Shown piece after piece: positions 12,946-14,204 of a DNA stretch of 14,204 nt. The DNA comes from Clostridiales bacterium. GTDB taxonomy: Bacteria; Bacillota_A; Clostridia; Oscillospirales; Oscillospiraceae. Under the pieces are notes generated by a model that had not been told where the DNA came from, did not search any database, and saw nothing but the letters and a program-made list of their open reading frames with translations. Position numbers and translations under genes: made by a program. The stretch spans positions 1 to 14,204 of the forward strand of contig DXUR01000036.1 of assembly GCA_019417795.1 (NCBI GenBank), in the 5' to 3' direction. Position 1 is the first letter of the stretch, and each line of letters starts with the position of its first letter.

Positions 12946-13542
12946 TCAAAGGAGCTGGTCCAGCATCAGACGGTGCACCGGCTGCGGCGGCTCCGGCTGT
13001 CCGGCAGCAACACCCGCCGCGTAGCCATGAAAGGCATCCACCTCGTAGTAGAACTCCCCCCGGTTCAGCGGCGCTTCCGTCCGCATCATGGTCACGATCC
13101 CGCTGCCGGTGCGCTTGACACGGGCCTCCCGCCGGACCCAGCTTCGAAAGAAGGCCGCCTCTGTCCGAACGCCGGCGATCCGCTCCATGGCCCGGACGCT
13201 CACGGGGCGGACGCGCTCGATGTCCACCCCAACCGGCGTGTCCGCTAAAACGGCGGCTGCGGCCCCAGCCGTGTGGCTGAGGCTGAAATGGGTATCCGGA
13301 TGGTCCGGGAAAAAGGGTTTTCCCAATTCATCGACCTCGATCCGGGGAAGATCCCGCCAGCTGCGCTGCTCCCACAGCGCCATCCGCAGCAGAAGATAGG
13401 CGCACAGCACCTCCTGGTGCTTTTCCTTCGGCAATTTTTCCAGCCGCTCCCGCCGTGCGTCCGGCAGAAGGGCCATCATATCTCCGTATTCCTGTTCCGT
13501 CAGCGACCGTTCCATTCTGGCCAGCCATACCTGGATCGGCAT
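12946..13542 (-). CDS. Sfp-type 4'-phosphopantetheinyl transferase (shortened variant)
   Basis: A 198-residue PPTase that would transfer phosphopantetheine from CoA to carrier-protein serines. Visible: GKPFF (74-78), FSLSHTAG (86-93), PVGVDIERVRP (103-113) with metal ligands Asp107 and Glu109, and WVRREARVK (135-143) with Glu139 and Lys143, corresponding to Glu151 and Lys155 of Sfp. Two oddities: the usual Lys of the WxxKEA motif is Arg138, and only 32 residues separate Asp107 from Glu139, against 44 in Sfp, so the segment holding the usual RFFxxxE helix is cut down. The enzyme is also shorter than Sfp (about 224). The catalytic acids remain, so it is probably active but divergent. GGAGGG precedes the ATG. 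No NRPS or PKS gene is in view. Confidence 0.85.
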   Translation of the reverse strand: MPIQVWLARMERSLTEQEYGDMMALLPDARRERLEKLPKEKHQEVLCAYLLLRMALWEQRSWRDLPRIEVDELGKPFFPDHPDTHFSLSHTAGAAAAVLADTPVGVDIERVRPVSVRAMERIAGVRTEAAFFRSWVRREARVKRTGSGIVTMMRTEAPLNRGEFYYEVDAFHGYAAGVAAGQPEPPQPVHRLMLDQLL

Positions 13543-13581
13543 ATTTCCCCTCCATATTCGTCTGTTTTTCCATTTTTCTTT

Positions 13582-13610
13582 ATTTTACAGCCGGATTTTC
13601 CCCATGTAAA
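13582..13610 (-). promoter_or_regulatory. Promoter of the PPTase gene
   Basis: Minus strand: -35 TTTACA (13610-13605), 17-nt spacer, -10 TAAAAT (13587-13582). Both hexamers match consensus at five of six bases. Predicted start near 13575, leader about 32 nt. Confidence 0.75.
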
Positions 13611-13717
13611 GGCACACGGATAAAAAAATTAAATTTTTATTTTAAAAAAAGAGGAAATTCGCCTTTTGCGGGGTATAACTTAACGTGACCATTTAATTCG
13701 TGAAAGGAGGACCGGCC

Positions 13718-14204
13718 GTGGCATTTCCCCAGAGCTTTATGGACGAGCTGACCGCCCGCAGTGATATTGTGGACGTGGTAGGCAGTTACGTACAGCTGAC
13801 CCGCAAGGGCAGCAACCTGTTCGGCCTGTGCCCCTTCCACAGTGAAAAGACCGGCTCCTTCTCCGTCTCGCCGGACAAGCAGATCTATTACTGCTTCGGC
13901 TGCAAAAAGGGCGGCGGCGTTGTCAACTTCATCATGGACATTGAAAACCTCCCCTTCCCGGATGCTGTCCGGTTTCTGGCCAAGCGGGCCGGGATGGAGG
14001 TTCCGGAGGAGGAAGGCGACCGGGAAGCCGGACGCAGGCGGCAGCGTCTGCTGGATCTGAACCGGGATGCCGCCAGATTTTACTATCAGCTTCTTCAGCA
14101 GCCGGAGGGTCGGGCCGTTCAGGAATATCTGGACCGACGGCAGATCAAAAAGTCTACCGCCGTCAAATTCGGCATGGGCGCCTCGCTGGACGCCTGGGAC
14201 GTAC
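13718..14204 (+). CDS. dnaG: DNA primase DnaG (N-terminal part, cut by window edge)
   Basis: The first 162 codons are present; the gene continues past the right edge. DnaG makes the RNA primers for replication. The N-terminal CHC2 zinc-binding domain is complete: LCPFH (Cys38, His41), then FSVSP (48-52) and YYCFGCKKGGGVVNFIM (57-73) with Cys59 and Cys62. The start of the linker to the TOPRIM catalytic domain (from about residue 110) is visible, but TOPRIM itself is not. The start is GTG with an excellent AAAGGAGG ribosome site (13703-13710), 7 nt upstream. In many Firmicutes the next gene is the main sigma factor, which cannot be checked here. It is divergent from the PPTase gene across an A/T-rich intergenic region. 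Confidence 0.97.
   Translation, partial: MAFPQSFMDELTARSDIVDVVGSYVQLTRKGSNLFGLCPFHSEKTGSFSVSPDKQIYYCFGCKKGGGVVNFIMDIENLPFPDAVRFLAKRAGMEVPEEEGDREAGRRRQRLLDLNRDAARFYYQLLQQPEGRAVQEYLDRRQIKKSTAVKFGMGASLDAWDV

Noticed and set aside
1..14204. CRISPR array, insertion sequence, integrase attachment site or prophage gene
   Set aside because: No regularly spaced direct repeats, transposase or integrase motifs, or terminal repeats were seen. The tRNA-Gln 3' end is followed at once by its own terminator, and I saw no duplicated tRNA end.

Overview
The window looks like chromosomal core-genome DNA from a G+C-rich member of the Clostridia. Oscillospirales (Flavonifractor/Oscillibacter-like gut bacteria) is my best guess. 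The basis is the gene repertoire (mrnC, rqcH, a sigma-H-type factor, DUF378, a two-gene chromate transporter), strong AGGAGG-type ribosome binding sites, and several TTGACA/TATAAT-like promoters. The lineage is inferred from protein style, not from a search. I see no insertion sequence, phage gene, CRISPR array or rRNA.

Layout from left to right. (1) 1-1434, minus: a DUF1015 gene overlapping the start of ispE (cut by the window edge). (2) 1565-1789, plus: a small DUF378 membrane protein; a bidirectional terminator separates it from the next operon. (3) 1834-3987, minus: mrnC-rqcH, pairing 23S rRNA maturation with ribosome-associated quality control, behind a leader that holds a perfect 24-nt palindrome plus T-tract. 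(4) 4225-5445, minus: a fold-type III PLP decarboxylase with its own promoter and terminator. (5) 5811-5884, minus: tRNA-Gln(CTG) with a consensus promoter and a strong terminator, next to a gene-free stretch of about 330 nt. (6) 6278-7236, minus: a sigma-H-like factor followed by a double zinc-ribbon protein; the sigma promoter lies so close to the ATG that the mRNA may be leaderless. (7) 7368-9763, minus: the Holliday-junction operon ruvC-ruvA-(64-aa two-TM protein)-ruvB, tightly packed and translationally coupled. (8) 9924-12234, plus, divergent from ruvC: VanX-like lipoprotein, ruvX, and two half-size ChrA proteins, ending at a bidirectional terminator. (9) 12289-13542, minus: a purine-type phosphoribosyltransferase and a Sfp-type phosphopantetheinyl transferase, each with a recognisable promoter. 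(10) 13718 to the end, plus: the N-terminal part of DNA primase dnaG.

Most of the region is housekeeping: DNA recombination and replication, RNA maturation, translation rescue, isoprenoid synthesis. I found no clearly new multi-gene system. The points most worth a second look are the conserved-looking small membrane ORF inside ruvAB, the sigma factor/zinc-ribbon pair with a possibly leaderless transcript, the palindromic leader of mrnC-rqcH, the secreted VanX-like lipoprotein without a van cluster, and the shortened PPTase.
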